Shown: positions 1 through 11,755, counted from the stretch's first letter. The stretch: DNA of 64,000 nt from Megalonaias nervosa (GCA_016617855.1 JAECUM010003703.1:82017-146016), one strand, 5' to 3'. Notes: generated from the letters alone by a model not told the origin. A program made the numbers and translations.

Positions 1-340
1 TGGTTGGTAATTCAAGCTCCTCATCCTTGTATAGTGTTGGCCTATGCTGTCATATTTCAGTTGCCTCCTTTACCTTCCATTTCCATGTGTGGTCCTCAGA
101 TGTCATGACCTTGGTCTGATTGGGAATGACAGAATGTCCCTGTTTGCTACAATGTTCATGTATTGCAGAAGACTCTACGAATGTGTATTTTAATCCTTGT
201 TTCTAACACTGCCTGTTTCATCAACATAGTCATTCTCACAGTCACTGCATTTTGATATGATAAACCACACCACATGTTTTCAAATTTTCTGTTATGTCCT
301 ACACATATGTAAGTTGTTCTCTTAAAGAATTGTATGGTTT

Positions 341-412
<72 letters not shown>

Positions 413-1020
413 TATTATAATCCCATGTTGTCCAAATGCTCTAGTTAGGACTTCTGATGTAGGCATACTGATGTTGGTTTTATTTGGGCCACCACTGGTT
501 TTATTTGGTGTTGTTTTCTTCTTCACTAGGAGTTTTGAAATTCCACTCTGGATAGCTGTATACTCATAGTGCAGCTTTCACATGCTCTGCTTCTTCATTT
601 CAATCTGTCTCATCAGGGACTAGTGAGTTAGCGTGGTGCGATAAACATCTCACTACCAACCTCTTGTATTCCAGATCATGATTGGAAAAAAATTGAAGAT
701 ACTGTTCTTTGTTGGTTGGTTTTCTATACACAGTGACTTTGGTTGATCTATCATTATTTATGTTTATACATGTGTCCAAGAATGGCAGTTTGCCACTTTC
801 TTCTTGTTCAGATGTGAACCAAGCATGTGGGTCATTAGAATTGAGATGAATTGAAGAAATCCTACACATGGTATTCATGTATTTCAAAGTATGGTCCACA
901 TATCTGAACCATATAGATGGTGGTTTCCTGACTGATTCCAAGGCCTTTTCCTCAAAAGCTCCATGTATAAATTGGCAACTATTGGTGAGACTGTGATCAC
1001 ATTGCTGCTTCTTGTTTCTG
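1..1020 (-). mobile_element. Penelope-like element remnant (reverse transcriptase plus GIY-YIG endonuclease), decayed
   Basis: On the minus strand, 600-1000 encodes the end of a Penelope-like reverse transcriptase: VSPIVANLYME (about 975-1000), then after a frameshift FEEKALES, RYVDHT (about 888-908, normally a YVDDT-type catalytic motif, second Asp replaced by His), KLPFLDT and VYRKPTNKEQYL. Further along that strand (about 190-270) a CSDCENDYVDETG segment matches the start of the GIY-YIG endonuclease typical of these elements, again one frame off its neighbour. The element is interrupted by frameshifts, stops and a TA repeat, so it is dead. It extends past the left edge of the window. Confidence 0.8.
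343..408. repeat. (TA)n microsatellite
   Basis: About 32 uninterrupted TA dinucleotides, in the linker between the reverse transcriptase and endonuclease parts of the Penelope-like remnant. The long Tyr/Ile run it creates on the minus strand is not a protein. Confidence 0.97.
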
Positions 1021-1842
1021 TTGATATCACGTAAACATTATAAGTCACATGATCAACAGTAATTGCTGATGAAGGCTGTGTGATATTGCTGAAAATTTTG
1101 AACTCTATTATGCTGTGAGTAAGGAAAAATTCTAATAATCATGAATTATCTTGACCAAGGAAGCAACCATTTTGGTTGATTATGTATTCAGGACTTAAGT
1201 CTTCACCCAAATTCTTTGGCAATGTCCAGACCATGTATTCTCAAACATTTTTGAGTTAAAAACTCAAACTTGGGCTGAAAACACTGAATTCAGAAGGGAT
1301 ACTTAAGGTGCATTTATATCATAGACATTTGGCAGTCTCACTGATTGGTCCAAGTTAAGAACATTCTGAAACTTTTAGAATTCTAGCTTTATTCTTATTA
1401 AAATTACAAACTCTTGAAGTTTTCAGACTTTGAGCTTGAGTTTTGGTTCTTAGAATGTTTTCAGAATATGGTGCCCAGCCAGACAACTGGTTTCTAGATG
1501 TACATTTAAAGACAAGATTTTGAAACCAGGTGGTTACAAGTGTACAGGTAAGATGATAGAGGCAAGGTCAGGCTATCAAAACAATTGAGCATGCAATTAA
1601 GCAAACAGGTGCCTATTCAGAGTTCTGTTCACCTCCACAGTCAGGGAGAATGCACAGGATAGTTAATCCTCCTTTTGTTACCCTGGTCCTGTTGTTAAGG
1701 CTAGATATCAGGTTTGTGAAATGAAGGGAGGGGGCCATCACAAAATAAAAAAATTCCAGTGTGTCATATATTAGGGTTTAAGAGGAGACATGCAGGAATT
1801 TTTAAATGCAAGATTTTATAATTTAACTTTTACTTCTTTCAG

Positions 1843-2002
1843 TCTTGATGGCCTTGACGCTAATGCCTATGCAGCATTCCAAGCCTCACGTGACCTGCGT
1901 GATGTAGTCGACAGAGTGTTAGAGAACAAAGGCAGCAAGCTAGGTCTTAGCAAGAAGCTTAGTGTCCGAGCATCTCTGATGACCCCAGTGCTGCCAATGC
2001 TA
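1843..2002 (+). CDS. LIG3: LIG3 exon 1 of window: end of DNA-binding domain, start of catalytic core
   Basis: Encodes 53 codons after one base of a split codon. It reads LDGLDANAYAAFQASRDLRD at the start, a close counterpart of the last helix of the LIG3 DNA-binding domain, and ends LSVRASLMTPVLPML, the linker into the adenylation domain. The acceptor is ag at 1841-1842 after a T/C-rich tract; the donor is cta|gtatgg at 2003. The open frame runs on to 2074 but no longer resembles LIG3 after 2002, and the next exon resumes exactly with AEAC, so 2002 is the right end (phase 0). Confidence 0.95.
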
Positions 2003-2340
2003 GTATGGTTGTGGGAATTCTTGTACTTTTCACACTATTTTAGAATAGGAGCACATTATATATCCACACACTAATATGGAGCTTTTAACTCTAACCGTAA
2101 TCATAAAATGAGGGTTGAATTTAAGCACAACATGAATGTTATAGTAGATTAGAAACAGAACACATCATTGATCATTGCAAAGATGCATTTGATTCCAGAT
2201 TAATGTTTAACTGAAAGCTAATTAGATCTGCAGAAAAATTCTTTACCATAAATGTAAACTATTATGATTTTGTTCTTCATATTCTTACCTTTTTAAAGTG
2301 TTGGTATGATAAAAATATGCAGGATTTCTCTGTCTACACA

Positions 2341-2608
2341 TATTCATTGGAAACGACAGGGATAATAAGTGGATAACTACATTGGAAATGACAGGGATAA
2401 TAAGTGATAATTACATTGGAAATGACAGGGATAATAAATGGATAACTACATTGGAAATGACAGGGATAATAAGTGGATAACTACATTGGAAATGACAGGG
2501 ATAATAAGTGGATAACTACATTGGAAATGACAGGGATAATAAGTGGATAACTACATTGAAAATGACAGGGATAATAAGCAGATAACTACATTGGAAACAA
2601 CAGAGATA
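2341..2608. repeat. 35-bp tandem array, about 8 copies
   Basis: A unit containing ggaaatgacagggataataa followed by a gtggataactacatt-like segment is repeated about eight times. Middle copies are nearly identical; the first and last differ at a few bases and one has a 1-2 base deletion. Non-coding minisatellite. Confidence 0.95.
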
Positions 2609-2984
2609 ATAAGTGCCTCATGTAATTACTCTATTTGGGCATAATTAACATGGGCTCAACTGCAGACAGTTTTGACTCAGATTTGCTGATCTATCAATGC
2701 AATATTTTACTAGGATCTGGCCCCAGTTTTACTAAACACCTCTCATTTTCATCTTGAAATTTAGATTTTTAATTATATTTCTTGATACTTGGTTAGCAAT
2801 CCTAAATTAACAACAGTGGGTTTTCAAAGGTTTAGTGGCTTAAAATTCAGCCATGCTTTGAATTCACCTTTAAATAGTTTTAAGGAATTCCTCAAATCTT
2901 GTTATAAGAAAAGGTTCCCAAATGTACAAAATTTAAATGAATTTCTCAAGTGTTATGACTTTATGGTCTTAAACTTAGTGTCAG

Positions 2985-3600
2985 AAGGAAGCAAAACCAA
3001 CAAGTTTTGTAATACCTAAATAATTTAATTCTTTCAGTTATAAATTGAATCCAAAAATAACCCTAAAAGGTCTTTTACAAGTCCAAAAGAGTATAGTGTT
3101 CCTAATTAATTCAGGTCCTGAATGTTCCTTTGTACTAATATCCTTGAATGTGCTGAAGTGCCAATGGTCTTGAATGTGCTGAAGTGCCAACAGTCTTGAT
3201 GTATCACAATAGCATTGTCCAGATGTCTTCAAATGAATTCACAATAATTCCAAAATGTTGCTTTAGTCCAGACTGTCATATGACTTAGTAATTCCAATAA
3301 ATATTTTAAATAAATAATTCCTCTCAAATTAAATCTAAACATCACATAAAATACATCTGCAGACTCATATTAAACAAGAACAACAATAGGAAATAGTAAT
3401 AAGAATAATTGTTTACTTCAGTTCTTATATACATCTCCACTACTTTATTATGACTCTAAGTTGTAATTCAGGTCTATGTGACTTATTTAACAATACATCC
3501 TCACCTGACATATTTTGCAGTACTCAATCATCCAATCAGAAAATAACCCCAAGCTGTAAATAGGTTCATTATTAAGGCATATTTAAAAACTAGTAAACAA
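2985..3600 (+). repeat. Dispersed repeat, copy 1 (second copy at 63475-64000)
   Basis: Several blocks recur in the same order near the right edge: gcaaaaccaacaagttttgtaa, a cataaaacacatctgcag segment, a cagttct...tatacat block and a run of short similar stretches between. Class unknown; no protein or clear terminal repeats seen. Confidence 0.55.
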
Positions 3601-3975
3601 CTCATTTATAGCTCTATCTAAAAATAGAATCTACAGTCATGGACCAAAAGTGAAACACACAATATTGATATACATAGCACCAAATAGATGTTACACAAAA
3701 CCTACCAAACTTGTGGACTTTTTAAAAGTTGTGGTTTATACATTAAAATTTAGAGTCTGTGTAGGATTTTGATACTTTTTTAAAGCTTTATTATTTATGT
3801 TAATTACCTTTTTTTAAAGAATTTTGACATCTTTGCCTTTTTTCTTGTAGGACTACATTATTATTTTTATTTGGAAGTTTTCTTTCTTTCTAACATTTTT
3901 TTTTCAATGCCTTATTTGTACATTTTTATTACTTGACTTTTAATGGCACTACATAATGCTGCCATACCACTGAAC

Positions 3976-3976
3976 A

Positions 3977-4009
<33 letters not shown>
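3976..4009. repeat. (CA)n microsatellite
   Basis: About 16 CA dinucleotides, uninterrupted. Confidence 0.95.
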
Positions 4010-4015
<6 letters not shown>

Positions 4016-4305
4016 ACTTTTCATCATAATATGCTATCTCCAGTTCAAACTAGATCTCAGTATTGTCAAAAATATCTTGAGATAAAGTAAAATGGATATA
4101 TAAAAATTTCAATTTGAGGAAAGAAAATATGAGATTTATTCCACAGGAATTTAGATCTATGCATTTTGCTGTTTTACATATCTGGATAAATGCTCTATGT
4201 TTTATAATTTCAAGAACTCAGTTTTCATTCTGGATTTGTTTTACAAAATCCACATTTCTTCAGAATTTACCTAAACTAAATAGGCAATGCTATCTCTCCT
4301 TTTAG

Positions 4306-4461
4306 GCAGAGGCCTGCCGATCAATAGATCAGGCCATGAAGAAGTGCCCAAATGGGTTCTATGCAGAGATAAAGTATGATGGGGAGAGACTTCAGGTTCA
4401 CAAAAATGGCAAAAACTTCCAGTACTTTAGCAGAAGCCTCAAGCCTGTTTTACCTCACAAG
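4306..4461 (+). CDS. LIG3: LIG3 exon 2: adenylation domain, motif I active-site lysine
   Basis: 52 codons, phase 0 at both ends. Reads AEACRSIDQAMKKCPNGFYA, then EIKYDGERLQVHKNG: this is nucleotidyltransferase motif I, K-Y-D-G-E-R, whose lysine (4372-4374) accepts AMP from ATP in the first ligation step. It ends FSRSLKPVLPHK. Acceptor tttag|gca at 4301-4305, donor aag|gttaga at 4462. The last 20 or so bases and the donor are repeated twice more just downstream (see findings). Confidence 0.97.
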
Positions 4462-6246
4462 GTTAGACTATGTTATAGATAATCAGAGCCTGTTTTGCTC
4501 ACAAGGTTAGACCATGTTACCGTATTTACTGTATATATTTGGGACACAATAAAATTATTTTTTTCTCCTGTCCCAGAACTTACAGGGAAACTTTTTTTCA
4601 CCTAGGTCATATGTCCCAAGACTTAAGAAACAAAATAAATTTATATTGCATTTATGCTTCCCCCCCCATGCTTGTTCCACTAAAATAGATAAACAAAACG
4701 CTTATTTGATAATAAAAAGAAAGAAACTAACCTTGTATTGTTATTCATTTATTCTTTTCTTGTCAACATGAGCATTAAGGAATAAAATATATCCATGAAA
4801 TCCGTATATGTAGCGTAGGCCTCCATACTGTAGCATGTATCGCTTATGTCTGATAACACATGCCACATTGTTCATTGACATGAACATTGAGAAACAAATT
4901 GTGTCTGGTTGTGCTCAAAGGTTTGAATATGTTATCCAACTGAAAACTGGATCCAACATAATTGCAAACAAGAGGAAAATAATCAACCGATATATTGAAG
5001 ACAACTACCATTCATGCATGACATGTTGTTAGGTGCAAAATAAACAAGATTGAATTATATCCAGGTCTACCATATGACAGTATCTCACAAACAAAAATCA
5101 TCATTTAAAAACACATTCACTTGAGTGTAAGTGACAATCATTTTGCCAGCATGGGTTACAAAAGTATCATTACTATTTACCCGCAGACATCAATGCTCCT
5201 TTGTATTAATTATAACTACAGATGCCAAGCACATAGAAGCCCTGGTGATAAATAAACACAATTGGCAGCGAGCACTAAACTTCTTCTTTGAACTTACCGA
5301 CAGGACATCAAAGACAAAGGTTATTTTTATTACAAGGCAAGCCAACCGTGGAAGCCAACTTTGGATACTCTGAAGCCGATTTTGTTTCTTTCTTAAAGGA
5401 TATCAATACAAAGGTTATTTTATTGTAAAGCAAGCTGACCTTGGAAGCCATCTTTGGATTCTTTTAAGTGTGTCAATATTTTTTTTTGTTTTTTTTTTTT
5501 TAATCTACAAAGACAGCCAAGATATAGAAGCTAACTTTGGTTCCTTTTCACTGGTATTCACGGTAATTTTGAAAATAAATTGAAATAATGGAACAGGTTT
5601 TAAAGTGACACAATATAGTGTTTCATGCACTGATATCAATGACCCGGTGTCACCCAGAAGATTTGGAGAAAATAAAATCACGTGATGAATTCGTGAATCA
5701 CAGAAGAGAAGCAGATGATTTGCCGACAATATGATCATTAAAATGGATGAAATTCTAGTGTACTTTGATTGCATTCCTGGATGGACTGACAATAAGATGG
5801 GGATCAAAATTGTGAGAATTAAACTGGTGCAAATTTGAAAAAATCTGACTTTAGTCCTTGCAGTTTCCGCTTCAGGTGATGTGTTGCCTCTAACAATTTT
5901 GCACAGTATGAGAAAGCTAAAAAAAAAATAAGAGTGGATCGTATGTGTGCAGGAGAAGAGCTTTGTTGATGAGATGCTGCTGCAGTTGATTAAGAGTTTT
6001 ATCTCAAGTACACAGTTGTATATATTTTAAAATAAAATTTCAGTTTGAGTGCATTTTCCGATGTGTAATTTTCGAATGATTTAAAACGTGTCCCACAACT
6101 TACAACTAAAAAAAAATGATGTGTCCCAGAACATACAGTACACAAAAAAATTACTTTTAAAATTAATTTATGGTGTCCCAACATATACGGTAAATACAGT
6201 ATACAATATCAAAGCCTGTTTTACCTCGAGGTTAGACTATGTTATA
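4441..6246 (+). repeat. Three copies of the exon 2 end plus 5' splice site
   Basis: The segment agcctgtttt-acctcacaag-gttagactatgtta occurs at 4442-4476 (true exon end), 4487-4519 and 6212-6246. Copies 2 and 3 differ at a few bases; copy 2 keeps the caag|gtta donor. The pogo-like element sits at the end of copy 2. In frame, reading past the true donor meets a stop (taa) within a few codons, so the extra donors should not be used productively. Confidence 0.85.
4520..6199 (+). mobile_element. Decayed pogo/Tigger-like DNA transposon (Tc1/mariner superfamily)
   Basis: The ends carry inverted repeats of about 30 bp (left ccgtatttactgtatata then tttgggacac; right gtgtcccaacatatac then ggtaaatacag) flanked by TA on both sides (4518-4519, 6200-6201), the target site of this superfamily. 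Inside, about 5650-5990 encodes a broken transposase: EDLEKIKSRDEF, then MDEILVYFD (usual form MDETPVYFD, with the first catalytic Asp), VLAVSASGD, and SFVDEMLLQLIKS. Stops and missing segments, including most of the DNA-binding region and the rest of the DDE domain, make it non-autonomous and dead. Confidence 0.8.
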
Positions 6247-7229
6247 CAGTATCAAAGATGATCCATTAACATTAAGGATGACAGCTTATGAAATGTTCGA
6301 GTATTTAACTTTCTAAAAATATTTATTTCCCAGATTTGGATTCCAGCATTCAGCAAAAGAGGAAACAATGTTATTAACAGTTAGGGAGACATATACTTAC
6401 ATTTTTTGGCATCTAAAGTAGGGATGGATAGGTAGGAAACTTTTGAAAGGTATGGGGTCCAGGTAACTGGCAGGGAACTAACCAGCTGGGTCAGTTGTTA
6501 CCTTTTCAGGTTTCTCCACTTCCATTTTGTTTTGTTTCTACACCCCCTCTCTCCCCCTCATTTTTGTTGACCATAAAACAAAAATTTTTGGTTGTTTTTT
6601 TTTTTTAAATTGTATTACCTGGGGGGGGGGGGAACCAACCCAACATAATAAATTTTTCATTTAAAATCTGGCTGGGATGGGTATTTCTGGGTGGTGCAAA
6701 ACCCAGTCCAGGTGGCCAGGCTGGGTACCTGTTCATCCCTAATTTAAAGTAATTTTATTGCAACCACAGGGGTTCATATTTGTTCTGGGGATGAATTGTT
6801 TCACTTCTATCTTACTGTAAAGAAATTTGAAGCAAAATTTATTCTCCAAGCATTGAGGTACACAAGCACATATTGTACATAATATCAGTCAAGATAATGC
6901 AGTACATACGTTTTAGATGGTTCATCTGTTTGTTCAGAAATAATTAAATTTAAACTGTATTTATATTATTTATGTTTTTCCATTTTATTTTTGTCTTGAA
7001 TTTAAAGCTTTTTAAAGTTTTATTTTTCTGTTTACTCATCAAACAATTTATTGAATAATAATTTTGTCACTGTATAACTGTGTTAGCAGATGGGAGCATA
7101 TTGCATTGTAGCTCTCCATTTGTACATGCATATAAGTCCATCCATTTTAGCATGATAGTACAAAACTGTTTGACTTTAAGTGATGATGTCTGAAATGTTA
7201 TTATGGTAAGGAGTAGATTAATTAATTAG

Positions 7230-7930
7230 ATTTGCAAGACTGAAATTTTTAAAACTTTTTGGGCTTGGACATTTTTGGAAAAAACCTTATTGGCACAGTA
7301 AAACAAACTTCACTTGAGGTGGACAAAAAAAATTGGTAGGTGTATTTGTACCCAAATGTAAACTAGGCTGATTAGATTTTCAGGTATTTATAGCAATTTT
7401 TCAATTTTGTACACTTGTTTGAAACTTTTTGGAGATGTAGATTTTCAGACTAAAGCACTGTTTGCAAAATTAAAGAAAAGCTATTTTACAGACAAACAAA
7501 TTTTTGGTGGGCCTATTTGTATTCACATGTAAATAACCTGAGATTGTCAAGTCATCACAGCAATATTTATATTTTTTCCACTTGTTTAAACTTGATGAAC
7601 ACTGTATTGGTTGCGACAAGAACCTTGTTAGTGCAATTAAAAAAAACACTTGAATTAGACAAATGAAATTTGGTAGGCATTTACCTATTGACATGTACAT
7701 GCCCTGATTAGATTATAAGGTCAATAATTTTAAATTTGTTACACTTCTTTGAAATTTTTGGATGAAATGTACTTATTTGGACAGAATACGATAGGCACAG
7801 TCAAGCTATAGCACTAAGACAACTGAAATTTGGTATTCATATTTAGATGACCTTATTTTGACTTCCAGGTCTTTACACCATGTTTAGTTTTTACGCATTT
7901 TTTTAGGAAACATTTAGGACTTTTAATTGT
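7230..7930. repeat. Degenerate tandem array, about 167-bp period, 4 copies
   Basis: Each unit carries a ttggtagg...tattt block (7335, 7505, 7671, 7832), an acatgtaaa-like block, and a cacttgtttgaaactttttgg block. Units are 70-80% alike by eye. Related single units appear at about 8440-8510 and 9500-9690. Confidence 0.65.
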
Positions 7931-8744
7931 TTGACCCAATATTGGTGAGTGGAATCCATTGTATAGAATTGCAGAAATGAGGTGATATGGGGCTGATTGT
8001 GTATTGCACACATACCTGACTGATGCATACTTCCTGAAAGGTAAATCTTGACCAGAATGCAAACTCTGCCAGTCCATGGACAGTGGAACACATTCTCATA
8101 GAATGTGTAAGTTTTACCCTGTGAGATGGCAGTATTTTGCTTAATCAACTTGAAGAAACTATGAGAATGTATCACCTGAGAAAATCATGGTCATTTTAAT
8201 GGGAATCTGATTTTTTTTACAACAAATTTTCATCATATTTTAAGGATTTTGTGTGTTACTTTATATACTTATTACAAAATTGTAATATCTTTAAGTTTTA
8301 TATTTTATCTTGTAATTAATGTTTGCATTTATAGGGAAGAGTATATCTTCCTAAATGTTTGTTTAATTGATTTTACTTAATCATTAGTTGCAACTATGAT
8401 GCCACTATTGTTGCCATCAAACCTTGTTACATACATACTTTAACAAAAAACAGTACAATTTAATAAAGACTACTTGAAATAGTCAATGAAATTTGATAAG
8501 TTGTTGTGGATTTAATGCCATTTTTTCAGCACATGATAGACTATACATGGCAGCTGGTGTATCTGGTGGAGGCATCTTCGATAGCCAAGGTTCCGATAGC
8601 TCTATCTACACCTTGGCATATCAAGCAGATATTTCTGAGCTTCGGGTCTGTGAATTTCATTGGATGCAGCAGCTAACCACCACATCCAATCAAAATTAAG
8701 TTGTTCAGATTAGAACACGGTTCCTATGTGATCGAGACAAGGGG

Positions 8745-9454
8745 AGCACACAACTTGAATGGACTGATAAATAAGCAATTTTCCAGTGTCTGTCCATGTT
8801 TGCACAAATACCTTTCACTAAAATACACCTGTAATGGCTTCCCTCTCCTACATAGTCATACTTTCGATGTTAAACTTACAAAGTATCCTTTTTAGGTCAA
8901 TTGCAACCACCATTTTCAGTGGATGTACAATGCACCACACTATTGATTAGTTGGTATTATATACTAAGGGAGGCAATGCATGAGATCCAGTAGATGTCAC
9001 TATGACAGAGCACCAGTATAGCTGTTTGATACGCCAAGGTGAAGATAGGGTTATCGGAACCTTGACTAGTGAAGATGGTGCTGGAGGAAGGACCCAGAAA
9101 ACTCCACGAAGAACCACTGACCAATGGAATGTGAAATTTAATAAACATAACTTGCATTTGTAGATGACCTGATTAAATTTCAGGCCAGTGAAGCACACAA
9201 CTTGAATGGACTGATAAATAAGCAATTTTCCAGTGTCTGTCCATGTTTGCACAAATACCTTTCACTAAAATACACCTGTAATGGCTTCCCTCTCCTACAT
9301 AGTCATACTTTCGATGTTAAACTTACAAAGTATCCTTTTTAGGTCGATTGCAACCACCATTTTCAGTGGATGTACAATGCACCACACTATTGATTAGTTG
9401 GTATTATATACTAAGGGAGGCAATGCATGAGATCCAGTAGATGTCACTATGACA
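8745..9454. repeat. 263-bp direct duplication with period 447
   Basis: 8745-9007 and 9192-9454 are almost identical (one difference seen: ggtcaattg against ggtcgattg). The second copy is flanked by a repeated 20-base stretch, gattaaatttcaggccagtg, at about 9170 and 9455. The two copies sit inside an inverted repeat (about 8560-8640 against 9025-9105, sharing caaggttccgata and cttggcatatcaa). This is a young local rearrangement. Confidence 0.9.
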
Positions 9455-9754
9455 TGATTAAATTTCAGGCCAGTGACATCAGTTTTTTTCCAGTTTTCTT
9501 TTTAACCTTTTTTTAAAAAATTTTCAACTTTGTTTTTAAAAAATCTTTGTTAGCACAATTTAGTAAGAGTCGCATGATGCATACAAATTAAATTTGGTAT
9601 ACATGTTTGTATGCAGAGATTGATGACATAGATTCTTATTGCATTTTAGCAATTTATCACATTTTTCAGCATTTTTTATTTTTTGCAACTCTGTCTTTCT
9701 AGCCATTGGTGTCTGCATGGGGCAAATAAAAATAATGTTTAAATTCTTTAACAG

Positions 9755-9886
9755 GTGGCACATTTTAAAGACTACATCCCCAAGGCTTTTCCATCAGGTG
9801 ATGATTTGATTTTGGATGGAGAAGTCCTGCTGATAGATACAAAAACAGGGAAACCCCTTCCATTTGGAACTCTTGGTGTACATAAG
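9755..9886 (+). CDS. LIG3: LIG3 exon 3: adenylation domain
   Basis: 44 codons, phase 0 at both ends. Reads VAHFKDYIPKAFPSGDDLIL, then DGEVLLIDTKTGKPLPFG and TLGVHK. The LDGEVLL segment carries the acidic residue that helps bind the catalytic metal and the AMP ribose in nucleotidyltransferases. Acceptor acag|gtg at 9751-9754, donor aag|gtaacg at 9887. Confidence 0.96.
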
Positions 9887-10319
9887 GTAACGTGATATCT
9901 TTTTCCCTGACTGTAGTTTATTTTACCGTCTGTCAGACTTTAATTTGTAAAGTAAAAACTGTGAAGCAGGGATGGCTTAAACATAGAAACACTGGCAATC
10001 AAGTACTGATGGTCACCTAATACAAGTAATATCATATTTGATATGTTAAGTAGGATCCTAGCTATTTAAGACATGTGATTATAGGAATTGTAAACATTTT
10101 GCTATGTGCAAACATTTGCCAGAGTAGCAGAAAAGAGCTTGAATCTCTCCTAGGGTTGAATACATCGAAAGCCAATTTTTTAAAAAAAGAAAAAACAAAG
10201 GAGCAACTGCCTACATCTTTTACCACATAAGTAATGTTCCGACCTGTTATCTCCCCTCCATTCGCCGAAGTACTCATGCCCAGACAGTGACCCAGAGGTC
10301 ATAATGCAAAATTTGATGC

Positions 10320-11330
10320 GTGTTTCTGGTATGACATGAAAATCTTGTTATCGCCACTCATGAATGGTCATATCAACAGGAGGATATCACTGAAAGACAT
10401 AATAGCATGTCCATTTGGTCCCTAAATAAAAATTGTTCCTGTCTGACAAGCCTTTGGACATCCATTTTGCTGCCAGTTTCTAGCATGGAAATGTTATTAC
10501 TGCTCATACTGAATGGATGGTCATATTGACATGAGATTTTCCTTAAAGGACTTCATATGATATATATGGTAGGTGCTAAATGACAATGATAATCTAATCT
10601 GATATCCAATGTGTCTTTCACGATGGCCATTGTGAAAATCTTGTCATGAATAATCATTTTCAGGGGGTGGTTGTATTTTATATGGGGTTCTCACTGAAAG
10701 ACTTTTGCTATCTACTTGGTACCAAAATGGCCACAGGGCCATCACTTCATGGGGTTTTCACCAAAGGACTTCATTATGTCTGGTTGGTACCAAAATGGCC
10801 ACAGGGCCATCACTTAATGGGGTTTTCACCAAAGGACTTCATTATGTCTGGTTGGTACCAAAATGGCCACAGGGCCATCACTTAATGGGGTTTTCACCAA
10901 AGGACTTCATTATGTCTGGTTGGTACCAAAAGGGCCACAGGGCCATCACTTAATGGGGTTTTCACCTAAGGACTTCATTATGTCTGGTTGATACTGAATG
11001 AAAATGATGCTAAGCTGATATAAAAGGCATGGTAGCCTTATTGAAAATCTTGTTATGGTTGCAACTCCCTTAAAGGTGGCTTTAGTGACATGTATGATAT
11101 CTTGTTGGTTTTTAATGAAAAGGTACTGATCTGACATTTAGTATGGCTGCTATTGTAGCCATCATGAAAATTTTGTATAATAGTAATGTATCCTAAATGG
11201 TCATCTGTAATTATGTGGGGTTTTCACTAAGAGACTTTATGATATCTGCTTGAAAATGTGCCAATCTGACCTCATATATGGCCATCTTGTTAGCCAGTTT
11301 GAGAATCTTTTTATAACCTCCCTGAATCTG
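10320..11330 (+). repeat. Approximately 145-bp dispersed array family, array 1
   Basis: Loose repeats of a unit with recurring blocks: atggggttttcaccaaa, acttcttatgatgtct, ggtcctaaatgaaaatggtg, ccaatatggccacc and gaaaatcttgttatc. Related arrays lie at 21590-22640, 32440-33100 and 33340-34035, all in the same orientation. Short open frames in it are by-products. Confidence 0.85.
10718..10989. repeat. 68-bp tandem repeat, 4 copies
   Basis: A recently amplified piece of the surrounding array family. The unit starts ggtaccaaaatggccacagg and continues through a ggggttttcaccaaaggac block. Copies differ at only one to three bases each. Confidence 0.95.
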
Positions 11331-11675
11331 AAACTTTATGAAAAAGTCAGCCTCACATTGACTGATATGAAGTGGAGGTCAGCATGATTGGTTTGCTATT
11401 TTATAATGTTTCATATTCACTCCAGCAATGTCAGTAATTGTTTATTATTTGACTTTATTTTTAGTTATAAACTTTGAAATTTAGCTTGTTTCAAAATAGT
11501 GAAAATGCCACATCATCTGAATGATACAACAAGAATTAGGTAATTGTATTGTATTAAAGTCAGTGATGTCCTGATGTATGATGAACTATTGCAAATCATG
11601 TGATACCATCTCATCTATTGAATAAACATATCTCATTTGAGTTGTTGAATAAATTTGATTATTATTAATTTACAG

Positions 11676-11755
11676 AAAGCCAAGTTTGAGGATGCTAATG
11701 TTTGCCTCTTCATCTTTGATTGTCTTCATTTGAATGGAGAAAATTTAATGAACAA
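11676..11755 (+). CDS. LIG3: LIG3 exon 4: adenylation domain, motif III
   Basis: 26 codons plus two bases. Reads KAKFEDANVCLFIFDCLHLN and then GENLMN; the FIFDCL core is nucleotidyltransferase motif III, which packs against the adenine of ATP. Acceptor tacag|aaa at 11671-11675. Donor aacaa|gtaag at 11756, splitting a lysine codon completed by the first base of exon 5 (phase 2). Confidence 0.95.

Larger units (their letters stand above)
1..1842 (+). other. Intron upstream of the first recognised LIG3 exon
   Basis: Non-coding for LIG3. It holds a Penelope-like remnant on the minus strand up to about 1020 and a TA microsatellite inside it. From about 1020 to 1842 I see only AT-rich sequence with no recognisable gene. 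The 3' splice site is a pyrimidine stretch ending in ag at 1841-1842. The exon begins with the third base of a split codon, so this intron is phase 2. Confidence 0.7.
2003..4305 (+). other. Intron 1 (2.3 kb)
   Basis: Holds a 35-bp tandem array (2341-2608), a dispersed repeat shared with the right edge of the window (about 2985-3600) and a CA microsatellite. Nothing else recognisable; the rest is AT-rich. Confidence 0.85.
4462..9754 (+). other. Intron 2 (5.3 kb)
   Basis: Contains two extra copies of the exon 2 end, a pogo-like transposon, an approximately 167-bp degenerate tandem array (7230-7930), and a 263-bp direct duplication flanked by an inverted repeat (8560-9454). Between about 6250 and 7230 I see only AT-rich sequence with homopolymer runs. 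Confidence 0.85.
9887..11675 (+). other. Intron 3 (1.8 kb)
   Basis: About 10320-11330 is occupied by the approximately 145-bp dispersed array family, including four perfect-looking 68-bp units. The remainder is unremarkable AT-rich sequence. Confidence 0.85.
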
